DNA of 64,000 bases. It comes from Adiantum capillus-veneris. Its lineage: Eukaryota > Streptophyta > Polypodiopsida > Polypodiales > Pteridaceae. The number at the start of each line of letters is the position of its first letter. Position 1 is the first letter of the stretch. The position numbers and the translations under genes were made by a program. The notes below the pieces were generated by a model that saw only the letters and a list, made by a program, of their open reading frames with translations, was not told where the DNA came from and did not search any database. Below, piece after piece: positions 11,087-22,789 of this stretch. The stretch is from the NCBI GenBank assembly GCA_014529385.2, contig CM043969.1, forward strand, positions 20,180,946 through 20,244,945. The letters are read 5' to 3'.

Positions 11087-12883
11087 TTATTGTACATGCA
11101 TACAGTTTGCCACATTCTGCAGGAATTTTGAAGGAATTGGTAACCATGTCTGCACACTTGGTTTGAGCTGTGAGATAATGACCTTATGTGCCCATTCAGT
11201 TGGTCGGTTGCTGGATTGTTTGAGGTATCTTATGGGTGTGCACGAGATTTTATCTTCTTTTGGCGTGAGGCTTTTTGTGAGATAGCCAAATTGGGTAGAC
11301 AGATGGAGGTTTAGAAATTTGGTAGAGTTACCACAGGTGGTTTCAATGGGTAAGCAACTGGAGTAGATATTGTGTTGCTCTATGAAGAATGATGGGTTTG
11401 TAGAGTTTATGAGTAAGATATAGTCGTAATATCTAAAGGGATGGCCTAAAGTTGAGAGAATCTCTTTAGCATTATGTGTGTTGAGAGTGTTAGAGAGGGA
11501 CTCAAACTCTAGGGAGTGGAGGTAGAGATTGCACCATAGTGGGGAGCATGCAAGTCCCATTGGGATTCCATTGGTTTGCCTATATATTTTCCCTTGACAT
11601 TGTAAAAACATGTTATTAATGAGCCAATTGTTAAGTTGGAGTACTTCCTTGAGATTAAATGAAAGGCTTGATTTGTATCTATAGGAAGACCAAGTACCCT
11701 CTATGCAACTCAATGGGAATCTTTTGAAAGAGATGAACGTTTCTAGAGATGCGGAGAAGGCATGGGAGATTAACAAGGTAAGATGATGGATGAGGCCTTG
11801 TACCCCTGCATGTGGGATGTTCTCGAAGCATCTTTTCACATCCCCTGAATAGAATTGTGTTGCATGAGAGGGGAGGTTGAGGATGCAATCGTAAACCGAA
11901 TCTACAATCCACCAAGATTGTAAATGAAGATGGTGACATAAAAGCGCTTTGTTATTAAGTTTTTTGGCCTGTTCCTTGAGAAGTGGTATACAAGTTTTTA
12001 GCAAGCAAGCCATAAGTGTAGAAATTTCTGAGTAGCAACAGGTATCCCCACATGTAATCCATCTAAAAGAGGCCTTATGAAGTTTGTATATGCCGGTAAG
12101 GTAGGGGAGAGAGTGGTGTTCTAGAAAGGTGTATTGAGAAAGAAATGTTAGCACAAGGGAGGTAACTCCCTCGATCCCTAGAGGAGATGGTGTAAAATCG
12201 TTGCCTTGTAGGCGTTTTTGGGCTTCAAGAAGAACAAAGGCCTTACAAATGATAATCATATTGTTCAGAGTCTTGTCGATGCTAGTAATAAAGAATTTGT
12301 TCCTTAGTTCTTTGATTTCTCTTGTGAGATCATTATGGATGTGGTGTTGTACTTTAGAAGGGAGGAACTTCCCACAATAAGCTGAGAACGCATTAGTTAA
12401 TTTTCCGAGTGCTAGGCCAGAAGGTAGAGTGATGCAACCGGATTTTATGAGATATAAGAGTGCTTGATTTAGCTCCTCAAATGCTTCTATGAAATTAGGT
12501 GGCTTAGTTGGTATGTGACCAAGACCGTGGCCACAAAGATGAGCAAGAGAGGTACTCATAAAATCACAAAAGTTCGTGGAAATTACGTGTTGTGCGGTGT
12601 TTTCCAAATTACAAAAGCATTCATGGGGTGTGAGAGAGGTGAAAACTTCCTTCGCATTACAGAGAGTTACTTTCAAAGGGGGATCAAAAGCCCAACTAAA
12701 CATGCATTCATCCCATAGGGGAGTGGTGGAAATGCCAAGCCCAAAGAAAAACAAGCTAAAGAAAGAGGTGAGATTTTTGATATCAAGCAAGGGGTTGACA
12801 AAATGAAGGGGTACAAAGGTGCCCTTCGCCTTGCACTTGGGGATGAACCGAGAGCGTCCATGCACATCCTTGGAAACTTGCAT
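11087..12883 (-). CDS. reverse transcriptase ORF2 of a Penelope-like element, right copy, catalytic site altered
   Basis: An open frame of about 598 residues. Residue numbers count from the TTG codon one position upstream of the first ATG. An N-terminal SIDKTLNNMIIICK segment (about 202-215) fits the DK motif ahead of Penelope-like RTs. YKLHK is at 267-271, SGDVKRCFENIP (motif A, D349) at 347-358, QTNGIPMGLACSP (motif B) at 437-449, and RYYDYILL (motif C) at 485-492. FLNLHLS and YLKQSSNRP further on fit the thumb region. Motif C should read YxDD; the last Asp is Tyr489 (TAT, one base from GAT), so activity is doubtful. No GIY-YIG endonuclease follows, as in endonuclease-lacking Penelope-like elements. 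The ATG at 12883 overlaps the ORF1 stop as TGATG, which suggests stop-restart translation. A distant LINE-type RT is the main alternative. Confidence 0.65.
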   Translation of the reverse strand: MQVSKDVHGRSRFIPKCKAKGTFVPLHFVNPLLDIKNLTSFFSLFFFGLGISTTPLWDECMFSWAFDPPLKVTLCNAKEVFTSLTPHECFCNLENTAQHVISTNFCDFMSTSLAHLCGHGLGHIPTKPPNFIEAFEELNQALLYLIKSGCITLPSGLALGKLTNAFSAYCGKFLPSKVQHHIHNDLTREIKELRNKFFITSIDKTLNNMIIICKAFVLLEAQKRLQGNDFTPSPLGIEGVTSLVLTFLSQYTFLEHHSLPYLTGIYKLHKASFRWITCGDTCCYSEISTLMACLLKTCIPLLKEQAKKLNNKALLCHHLHLQSWWIVDSVYDCILNLPSHATQFYSGDVKRCFENIPHAGVQGLIHHLTLLISHAFSASLETFISFKRFPLSCIEGTWSSYRYKSSLSFNLKEVLQLNNWLINNMFLQCQGKIYRQTNGIPMGLACSPLWCNLYLHSLEFESLSNTLNTHNAKEILSTLGHPFRYYDYILLINSTNPSFFIEQHNIYSSCLPIETTCGNSTKFLNLHLSTQFGYLTKSLTPKEDKISCTPIRYLKQSSNRPTEWAHKVIISQLKPSVQTWLPIPSKFLQNVANCMHVQ

Positions 12884-14412
12884 CAATCATAAAGGAGGGA
12901 TTTAGCACTAGCTACACATGCCTGGGTGAAGTCTGGTTTGGTTTTTGGAGTTGGGATGGGGGGTGGGGCAGAAGCTTGGACAAAGAAAGGTGGAAAAGTG
13001 GGGGTGGGGTTTTGAGGGGTGCGGCTACTAGCGGTGGAGTTGGCTGGGGAGGGTGTCTTCCATCTTGGAGGTGTAGTAGAGGTATTCGAGCGTTGAGAGG
13101 GGAAGTTCCTTCCTCTTCCACATGCAGTTTGATTCCCTTCTCCGCGTGCTTTTTTGGCCGAACGCGTATCATGGGATGCCTTCGAAATTGGAGCAACTGC
13201 CGCATTCACAAAAGTATCCACTTCCGTGGATGAACTGCAAGAAGGTGCTTTTTGGCTAAACAAAACAGAATGAGTGATAGCATCCTTTAGATTTTGCCTG
13301 TAGAATGTATGGAGGAGGAGAGCTTTAATCACTTCTTGGGCTTCTTTAGCAACCCAACTCATAAAGGCAATAGTAGACCGTTTAAGGCTTGAGCTTGGAA
13401 AGAAACGAGATAGTTGATTGAGAACCAACCATAAAGCATGATCGAACCACAAAACATTGTTGTCCCGGCAATGATCCCCTTGCCCAATATGCTCGCAACT
13501 GCACTTAAGAAAAGGTCGGTGCACGTTCCATACTTGTGTAGTATAATTAGTATCTTGGTTTGTGGTAGAGATGACACCCTTAACCCCGACCACGCAACCA
13601 AAAGTTGCATTACAGCGGCGTGGTTCGAAAAAAGACATAGAGAAAGGGGTAGCAATTAGAGTGTTTTCAAAAAGGTTGGAGTTATTGCCCTCAAGAATCT
13701 GCATAAGACCTTCCTTGATCGCAATCTTATCATGATCGTTAAGTAGAGTAAGGAGAAGATTCTCAGGGAGGGGAGCAAGTAGAGTAAAATTACCGAAGGA
13801 CCAAGCTTCGTGGTGAGCTTTACCCAAAAACATTTCCAAAATCCGGCTCGGGATGAAGGGATCGGTGTAGGTTTCAAAGGGCTTTGTGGTGAGGCTTCGA
13901 CTCGGTGTAGTAATGGTGAAGTCTTTGTTTGCAAGCATCTGCTCCTCTTCGTCAAGATCCATAGGTAAGAGTGAGCTTTCGGTAGCAGTTGGTGGCGTTG
14001 TGATGATCTCTGAAAAACCATTAAGCAAATGTCTCTTTCTCTGCCGGGTTAGTGGGTCGTTTCACAGCCGCTTTCCATTACTCTCCATGAAACGTCGCAT
14101 CAAATTTGGTGCATGCTCGAGCCACTCTTTCCGCTCACGCTCATCTGCATTAATAATTGCGGGCAAATTTGCTGCCAAATCACGTAGGCGGGTAATCGCA
14201 GCAGGAGGGTTTTCCCGTGCCATGGCATACAAGCGGAACCATGCGGGAAGGTCAAGAGTGGATAGTATTGTGGTATCTTTAGCCTGCTGAGAAGGGGTGG
14301 CTCCATCAAATTCAAGCAGAGTGGAGTGAAAGCTAGGGTCGCTAATACAAAGGAGCAAACCCTGGACAATAACTGAAGGGGGGAAATTTTGTGCAGAGTA
14401 TCCTCGAGCCAT
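12883..14412 (-). pseudogene. ORF1 of a Penelope-like element, right copy, one in-frame TGA
   Basis: The frame opens with ATG at 14412. It runs 116 codons to a TGA at 14064-14062, then continues in the same frame for about 390 codons to the TGA at 12885-12883 that overlaps the RT start. The first block (LPAWFRLYAM...RDLAANLP...LEHAPNLMRRFM) and the later KCSCEHIGQGDHC plus WFDHALWLVLNQL blocks are shared with the left copy. The C-terminal 130 residues are rich in Arg, Gly, Ser and Pro (ACGRGRNFPSQR), typical of a nucleic-acid-binding tail. The internal TGA follows CTG and precedes AAC; it could derive from CGA. The CxC...HC cluster may bind zinc. Function is inferred only from position and composition. 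Confidence 0.6.
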
Positions 14413-14579
14413 AAGGCTCTCATCCCATCCTGAGAAAGCCGCAGCTAGCTGTAAGGCATGGAAAAGAAATTAGAAAACAGAAGAATAAAGAAACATAAAG
14501 GGATAATTTAAAAGAAAACTTAACTATGTACGGGGTTAGGCAAATTAAGGGGAAGGAACAGGATTGCGAAAATAAAAGT

Positions 14580-14911
<332 letters not shown>

Positions 14912-14913
<2 letters not shown>

Positions 14914-15348
14914 CTATTTACAACTCTAATATAGATACCTGAACATTGCAACCCAGAGACTAATTTTGGCAACAAGAGATGTAGTTAGCAAGCGTCATTA
15001 AGGGAGTTGGTTATGTAGGCTTTGGAGATGAATTGCTCTCTTATTTTCAAACATAATTGCCTTTTTTGAAGGATAATTTGTGACAAATTACATGCTAAGT
15101 ACTCAAAAACAGATCTCAATTGTCAAAAAAGAATAATGATTTGAAAATCTTGATCAATCTAGCCAAAATAGATACAAGGGTGTTTTGGGGATTTTTGAAA
15201 TTTGAGGGGTATTTTGATTAAAAAAAATTTCAATAATATATTAACGTCTTCAAGAGGCCAAAATGACCTATGAGACACAAACTGGTAAATTTGATACCAT
15301 GTTTGGGTATGAAAGAAATATAAAATGAAACTAGAAGTGCTACTAGCT

Positions 15349-15397
<49 letters not shown>

Positions 15398-15422
15398 AGA
15401 GCTAGATCATCATCATCACCCA

Positions 15423-15454
<32 letters not shown>

Positions 15455-15559
15455 CGTTCTAAAAGAAATTAATGGTTTTAGTAGAATTGTGATCTTTTCT
15501 GATGGTTTCTACTAAAAAATAATGTTTTTAGTAGATTTGTGATCTTTTCTTATGGTTTT

Positions 15560-15611
<52 letters not shown>

Positions 15612-15645
15612 GGAGGACAAGTTAAGAGAGATAGAGAAGTTGATA
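14912..15645. other. unassigned DNA with microsatellites and a short duplication
   Basis: (GA)n runs are at 15352-15395 and 15562-15605, with a (CT)n at 15431-15450. Between 15470 and 15560 a roughly 53-bp segment with TTTTAGTAGA(A/T)TTGTGATCTTTTCT is present twice in tandem. No gene is supported. Confidence 0.6.
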
Positions 15646-16521
15646 TCTATACTATATATTAAGGAGACTGGTTTTTCAGTGCCATGTGTCAAACTTTGCT
15701 GCATCCGGTGAGTTTCGACGTCCTTTTGGGTATATATAAGTGTGTACTGCATGAACATCTATATTAGTGCAAAGAGTTTGGTAAAGGTTCTACATGATAT
15801 TTTAGACATTTTTGCAAAGTAAGAAGATGTACTCTTGATAGCTATTGTTCTCATATAGTGCTACATGTCATAAACTTTTGCTCCGAAGGCATCACATACC
15901 TTAGGTCTATTATTATATAAGTTAATGATACACACACACACAGACCTCACAAAACACGTAATTCTATAACCAACACACCTACATACACGGTTGTATAAAT
16001 ACATAACCACATTAACAAAAGACTATGAAACCTTTTTCGCTTTGTCTAACAACCAGCTATTATATCTATTCAAAAATTCTAGAAACCTATACTCTTATCA
16101 CCTGTATGAGATCATGTATTGATAAAGAAAACTTTAAAAGCAATTGCAAAGAAAAAGCATGATAGTTAGAAATCATGGGAGGACGAAGAAGTGAATGTAT
16201 CCAAGGTCTTTACAAGTCTAGCCTGAGTAAAAACATGAGAGAATTAGGGAAAATCAATCACGGTGACATGGATTCCATTGCTATGAAAACCATCAAGGTG
16301 AACTCATTCATCTTATCGACAACATGATAATTGTTCTAAAGTGTGTAATTCAACACGTCCTCTTGCTCTGCAATGTTAACTAAAGAGAGTACATAGGCGC
16401 ACGAGTGATTTAACATTGGGGAGAGAGAGAGAGAGAGAGAGAGACTCTAACGATGAGAGAGAAACTAGAGAGCTAGACAGATATGCTCCGGCAACATCCG
16501 GCCACACCTGATATGTAGAGA

Positions 16522-16560
<39 letters not shown>

Positions 16561-16737
16561 GACCACCCACGAGAACTGGATGCACGACGATGTGTGTGTG
16601 TGTGTGTGTGTGTGTGTGTCTGACAACACCCATCCAAAGAGAGAGCCGCTCAGAGTTCTGACATGTGTGTCATTAATTTAATTTGTGTCATAGTAAGAGC
16701 GAACGAGACCCGCCGATAGGCGGGTCGCGCAAGCTAG
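15646..16737 (+). mobile_element. non-autonomous Helitron
   Basis: The 5' end reads TCTATACTATATATTAAGG, a typical Helitron start, and is preceded by A. The 3' end has a perfect 8-bp stem hairpin at 16707-16726 (GACCCGCC, loop GATA, GGCGGGTC), then seven bases and CTAG, followed by T, so the insertion is between A and T as expected. Length is 1092 bp with no Rep/helicase coding, hence non-autonomous. The interior holds (GA)n at 16421-16444 and 16517-16560 and (TG)n at 16591-16619. The ends are seen directly; mobility by rolling circle is family knowledge. Confidence 0.88.
16707..16726 (+). terminator. Helitron 3' terminal hairpin
   Basis: An 8-bp GC-rich perfect stem with a GATA loop, seven bases before the terminal CTAG. 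In Helitrons this hairpin is the transposition stop signal. Confidence 0.85.
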
Positions 16738-17040
16738 TTGTTATGAATATCTGCCATCTCTCCCAACCATAAAAATTTATTCTTTTTTGAATAAGTTTCA
16801 GTATCCTATTCATGATCAAGTTTCCACCATGGCCTTGGCTTGTCTCTCAAGTGAGTGATAGCATGCTTTTCTCTATCTCTTTAAACCAATAAAAAAGGGG
16901 AATATGCTCGTGTAAATACCCACAAAACTTCTAGTAAATATAGGTGTCTCTCTTTTGCTTTTAAATCCCCAAGCAAGCATTGCACTTTTCCATTAAAATC
17001 AAAGCGAATCTATTCAAATTCCCCTTATAAGATCGATTTT
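16738..17040. other. unassigned spacer between Helitron and LINE
   Basis: No gene or element end is seen in this stretch. Confidence 0.4.
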
Positions 17041-18694
17041 AGAATTGAACAAAAGTATGGGAGTTCATACTTTGTTCAATTCTAAAACGATTTCAGTGGG
17101 TCTTGGAGAAGGTTTTTAAAAAAATGGAAAGGTGGGAGTTTGTGTTGCTCCCCTTCCCAAACCGAATAAAAGTGATCAATTCATTCATGCTCCCTTACAT
17201 TGCCTTCACCGGTCCTCTCCTCAAAATAGCAAGATGCAACTAGAAGGAGTTCTTGAAACCTGTTAAGAGATTCTTATGGAAGAACAACACCAAAGTCTCA
17301 TCCCCATGGAAGTGGGCAAAATGGGAATTGATTACTCGTCCGACTTCCCAAGGCGGCCTCGGAATCCACAACCCGATCGTGCATGTCCAAGTCTTTTGTG
17401 CCAAGTTTGTGGTTGCTTTAGCAAAGCAAGATCAAGCCTGGGCTATCATGACCAAGGATATGATTGACAAATCAAAGATTTGCTCTAAAGGAGGACAGTG
17501 GAAAGAGATCAGGATGCACGATAAACTCTTAGTACCTGGATGGGCTACTTTGAAATTGGGGGGGTTAATGGGAGAGCTGGTTCAAAAATGCAACTATGCC
17601 ACTAGGGTCTTGGAATGGGGGGAACTAACCAGGTACTTTCAGAACTCCACTACGCACTGGTCCATTTGGCTGTCAAACGCGATTGTTGTTAATCTAAACC
17701 TTTACTGGAGGGAAATAGCAAGAGAGCTAAACAATAAAGGCCTCCAACGACCAATCCACTTTTGGGACGAAACCAACAAGCACTGGAAACCTTCTGAAGA
17801 TTTAGCCGATCAACTTCAGCTAAATGGCATGGAGAAGATGCTTGTTTGTAGAGTTCTTGAAGGCCTGAACAACGGTATAATGCCAATTCAAGACTCTACG
17901 TTTGAGTGGAAAGCCTGGAAATGGCCCAAAGACAGTTCTTTTTTCAAACCCCAAACCAAGATCATATATCAGGAGCTCATGCACAAGGACGACTGGTTTA
18001 CCCCCTTAAACAAACAGTGGAAGATACAGTGGATAGAAGCTCGGTGGACTGAGGTCACCTTAAACATTTGGAAGCCACAGTGGCCCCACTTCATGAAGGT
18101 GTTTTTATGAAAGGTGCTTTGGGGAACCCTCCCGACGGGCATCAAGATTCAGGCACGAGGTATAGGATCCGATAGATGCTCTGGCTGCCGGGGGGCTAGT
18201 AAAGACCTATCACACCTTTTTATGGAATGTCCAACCATAAGAGGTTTGGCAGGGAAGGTGTGCAAATGGATTCAAAGAACGTGGAAGATTGGTTTCTTCA
18301 AGAAGGATCTTTCTTTTGAGGAAAACGCTTTTCGAGTCGTGCCCTTCTTATCTGTACCCAAATTGTTAGATTTTGCTTCTTCTACAATATCTAGAAGGTC
18401 AGGAATTGCCGTGTCTTCAATAATGAAGTTTCTGTGGCCAGTTTCTCAGTAAGTATTCAAGAGAGCAAATAATTGATATATACGATAACTAAAAATCATG
18501 ACTCGGATGATTGGATTTGGGCAGCACAAGCCATTCGATCAAAGCTTTTATGGTTGTAAAGTCTGAGGTAATATCCGCCTCTCAAGGCTCGGCCTGAGCT
18601 TGAGATTGATCTGTAATTTTTTGTTCTCTTTCTAATACAATCACTCACAATTGTGAGTTTTGCCCAAAAAAAAAAAAAGAATTGAACAAAGTAT
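17041..18694 (+). mobile_element. 5'-truncated LINE insertion with target-site duplications
   Basis: A direct repeat AGAATTGAACAAA(A)GTAT flanks the unit at 17041-17058 and 18678-18694, and a 13-base poly(A) tail sits at 18666-18678 before the right copy. An inverted copy of the same 17-mer lies at 17067-17083, just inside the left junction. The body encodes only the C-terminal end of a LINE reverse transcriptase protein, as expected of 5' truncation during target-primed reverse transcription. Confidence 0.8.
17253..18452 (+). pseudogene. LINE ORF2 C-terminal fragment with zinc-binding RT domain
   Basis: Two open frames, 17253-18110 (285 codons) and 18114-18452 (112 codons), together form the end of a plant LINE ORF2. 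FLWKN...SPWKWAKWELITRPTSQGGLGI is the segment after the RT thumb common to non-LTR elements. RCSGC...LSHLFMECP (about 18174-18233) is the Cys-Cys-His-Cys pattern of the zf-RVT domain. Endonuclease and RT palm are absent, lost with the 5' end. A TGA at 18108-18110 separates the two frames, so the copy is not functional. The C-terminal 40 residues after SISRRSG are degenerate. Confidence 0.8.
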
Positions 18695-19959
18695 CATACT
18701 GGTTACTGGCTCATCTTTTATTTTATTAGACAGATACTTCTGGAGATTCCTCCAATGCCTCGTTATCTGAGTCTCTATCAACCATTTCACAAAAGGCAAG
18801 ACAAGTTTTGAACTCGCGAGGACAAGGGGAACGTCAAGTACTGGACGCTATAAACCAGCGGCACATCAAGGCACACCTGATGATTTGTTGAGCATGTAAT
18901 TAAAAAAAAAAGAATTCAAACTCCTCTGGTGGTTGGTCGCCTCTCGCTGCTTGCCTATCTCTGCTCGTTGCCTCTCTGCTTGCATCGTTCGCTGCAAACG
19001 CTCATTGCTTTCTGCTCCTCGAGTCCTAGCCCAAACACCCCGCCACTACTAATGGAATTTGCAAACCGCACATTTAAAAAAAAGGATGACTGGCGCAACT
19101 CAGCAACCAGCTCCCCTAAACGCATGGCGTCCCTCGTCAATTTTCCTTGCGCCCCTCCTCGCCTGTGAAGCCTCGTGCCCCATGGAGGGTGCCTCTCCTT
19201 GCTTGCCCATCAGTCGTCGGTTGCTTGCGAGCGGATCTTTGCCGATTCCCATTAATAAAAAATTAAACAAGATTGGGCCACACCTACTGGTGGTGTGAAA
19301 GAGATTTGATTACTAGCTCCAAAACATGATTGTCATGTATCGTCTATTGCCATTCTCATGTGTCAATCGAAGAATACAAGTACCCAAGTTATTATTGTAC
19401 TAACTTTTTAGAATAAATTGTTCGGTTTTGCCAACAAGTGACATTATATAATGGGTCGTTTTGCATTTCATTAATTAATTAAGCAGCAAGATTTGCACCC
19501 TAGTCTCTGAATTCAAAAGCAAAAAAACACTAATTGTCGCCATCACCCACCCCCCCCGGGCGGCACCTCGCCATGACCCTGTCTGCATCTTTGCATCTCT
19601 CTGCGCAAGTCCACCATAGCCCAGTGCACCATATCATGTCCGAGAAGTCGGAAGAACACCAGTCCGCCAGCGCTCCTGCGTAAGACACGATGAAGCAGGA
19701 AGCAACAGCTACTGCTGTGCATAAGGAGGGTCGGGAGCCAGACCGGAGGAAGTGGATGCACACGATCACCATCACCTTTTCTACTCGTATCCGTGTATCC
19801 TCCTGATACCTCGCTCTGCGCCCGTCCTTCTTGCAGGCTGCGCTCTGTCGATCTATGTCTCACGGCGGCGAGAGAGATAGACAGAGACAGAGGAACGCCT
19901 GCTGTCAGCATTAAAAATAAAATCAAAATTTGTCTTTCATCTTCCCTACACATGTCACG

Positions 19960-19963
<4 letters not shown>
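18695..19963. other. unassigned DNA, pyrimidine-rich
   Basis: No protein family, RNA gene or element terminus was recognised. Open frames are short and overlap on both strands. A TTAATTAATTAA motif occurs at about 19475 and again at about 20121. Confidence 0.35.
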
Positions 19964-20006
<43 letters not shown>

Positions 20007-21360
20007 CGTGCAAGCAGTGTGCAGACCACTCTCCGCTTTTTCTCTTAAGCCAAAGAGCATCTTCGTAGATTTTACCTAACGTGACCTGCTTGCAACGTTA
20101 GAGAGAGAGACATTATATTGTTTAATTAATTAATAGTGAAGATTCTCCGGCCTCTCATTCGCAAAAGCAAAACTTCTCTCTTGTCGCATTCCCACGCAGT
20201 GCATCCATCCCCACACCTCGCGCTCGAGTTCATCCTTGTCCTCTGGCATTCTAGGTCCGAGTGGTCTCCATGCCTAGCTCACAGACACAGAGCGACTCGG
20301 CTTGTCGACTGTTGCTTGCTGCTCCTGCAAAAGTCCTCCCGACACAATAGCGAATGGCTATCGCGAGCCCTCCACACACGTCCCTGCTGACTGTCGGTCC
20401 AAGACCTGCCTATGAGTCGTCCGCAGCTATCTTCCACCCCCAGAGATCACTCGTCCGCAATGCGCGCTCGTCCTTTGTCCACTGCCCGACACGAGACCTT
20501 AGCTAGAAAAATCTAGTTCTCTCCACGGGCATCCTGACACATGACACAGTCGTTGTCGGTATGAGGCGTCTCTCTCTCTCCCTCTCTCTCTCTACACGTG
20601 CCTCCCCCACGGTTCTTTTCCCTCAAAGCTCCAGGAGCATCTATTGAGATTCTCCTCAAAACAAATGCGAAAAAGATCGTAGGCACATATTTGTTTAATT
20701 TGATTTTTTTAAGAACATCTAAAATAGCACATTTTAATTTAGATTGAAGTAGATTGCTTAAGTCCCTTGAAATTACTACCACATTACTTTTATTAACGTG
20801 GCACTTGGCCCCTACCACTAAAATCTCTTAGCATCTGATAAGCCAAAATCTCCAACGTATCCACTGGATCGTATCAATCAATTCACATCTATTTCTAATT
20901 CTTGTTTTCAATGTGTACTTATTCGCTCCACTTCAATCTATTAGCACGAATCTCTTGAGATTCGCTCACTCGCTCGGCTTTTTCCAAAGCAAAAATGTTC
21001 GCTCCCTGGTTGTCCGCTTGTGCCTGCATTCGATGCCATCACTGAGTAGAGAATCAATTCGCCCCTTGTGTCTGCCTTGGACACTCCTCGTCGTTGAGCC
21101 ATCCCCATTGTAGCCTTCCAAACCATCTGCCTGTGCAACCTTGCTAAATATGCCCACGCACACACAAAGACACAGGGAGTTGTCAATCTGAACCATTCTA
21201 TCTCCTCCACTCCATATCTCTCCCCCCCTTTGCTGCTGGCAGCCACCGCCATATGTCCTGTTTTCCTCCTCAGTTTTCGCTCAAGCTCTCCACCAGCATC
21301 TTGTTGATTTGCCTCCCGCCAGCTGTTGCCACTGCCCAATGACCTGCTGTTACATGGTGC
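19964..21360. other. unassigned CT-rich DNA
   Basis: A (CT)n microsatellite lies at about 19964-20001, and short CT runs occur near 20570-20593. Nothing coding is supported on either strand. Confidence 0.4.
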
Positions 21361-21415
21361 CATAGAGACAACATGTTGGCTCCGAAGTCTCAAGGCGTGC
21401 GTGCAATGGCAGAGC

Positions 21416-21460
<45 letters not shown>

Positions 21461-21709
21461 CCACCGATTGCAGTCGCTATGCCTTGCTCTGTCAAGGATA
21501 AAACAAAAATCATCTCTCTCTCCCTCTCTCCCCTCCACGTGGCATGTCCCTTCCCAAGGCACCTTCCTTTTTCCTTTATTTGGCCTTCCCTTTTCTTCCT
21601 TAGCCAAGGGATCTCTCTAGATTCCTCCTAATTCAAACGTTGGTACCACATAGAGACACCATGTTGGCTCCGAAGTCTCAAGGCGTGCGTGCGATGGCAA
21701 AGCAAAAAA

Positions 21710-21740
<31 letters not shown>

Positions 21741-21935
21741 ACCCACCGATTGCAGTTGCTATGCCTTGCTCTGTCAAGGACAAAAAAAACAATCATCTCT
21801 CTCTCCCTCTCTCCCCTCCACGTGGCATGTCCCTTCCCAAGGCACCTTCCTTTTTCCTTTATTTAGCCTTCCCTTTTCTTCCTTAGCCAAGGGATCTCTC
21901 TAGATTCCGCCTAATTCAAACGTTGGTACCACCTA
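21361..21935. repeat. 288-bp tandem duplication
   Basis: The segment beginning CATAGAGACA at 21361 is repeated from 21649, both copies ending in ACGTTGGTACCA. The copies are about 97% alike by eye, the main difference being the length of the internal (CT)n (21421-21458 versus 21713-21740). Each carries CCACGTGG, a G-box-like palindrome, at about 21535 and 21818. The near identity suggests a recent event. Confidence 0.85.
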
Positions 21936-22789
21936 ATAATTATTCACACAATTTCCCTTCAAATTGAGCGAGCACCATAACTGAAGCAAATCTTTCGTAA
22001 ATGGTAGTTTTTTACCACACGCTTGAGCTTTAAGTTAACTCTTTTATTTAAATTGTTTACCATTAAAATAAAATAAAACCTTGCCACCATATCACTATCT
22101 ATATGTATTTTTTCCTTCTTGGCTTACATTGACTCCTTAGCAAGAAAACTGATACCCACACATAAAATCAATTCACCAAAAAAAAATTTAATACACCGCA
22201 AGAAAAATAAGTTCCACCAATGATTACCCAAGGTAACACAATATGGAATCTGGAGACAATACAAGGGATCGATTTTTGCGAGCTTACAATGGAAAATTGC
22301 TTCAAGTACCTACCTTTTGAGAAATTCTGCCCTTCAGCTGTACGCAATTTCCCTGAAGGATGTCAACTTGCACACTTGTATAAAGCCAAACAACCATCAC
22401 TAAAAGAGTATTACCCCATCACAAAGAAAAAACCTACCCCCTAATGTGTATAAGGAGAGTGAGGGAGTGTAGGGTTATGTGACAACTATAACAAGTATAA
22501 TAGACTGTTTGGGTACTTGTCTTTCCATAAGAGGTAGCCAAATTTCTAACTTGATATCTATGCTTGATGGTGGCAGATACAGGTCTACATTCTCATGGTC
22601 TAGGATCTTGTCAGTCTCCTACAAAGAATTAGGTGTACCAAAAATTAAATAAAGAATATATTTTCTTCTCATTTGTATGTCTTTTTGTCTTACTGTCAAT
22701 GCCAATTATCACTATATGGTTCTGTTGTAAAGGGATATTAAACATAAACATACACATTGCTTCCCGGATTGTCTTCGGTATGTGCTTCA
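21936..22789. other. unassigned DNA
   Basis: No coding region or element end is supported. The open frame at 22220-22444 (74 codons) has no recognisable motif. Confidence 0.35.

Noticed and set aside
10854-11285. 143-codon plus-strand frame between the Penelope-like copies
   Set aside because: Its second half is antisense to the RT ORF and the first half has no motif or match to the right copy.
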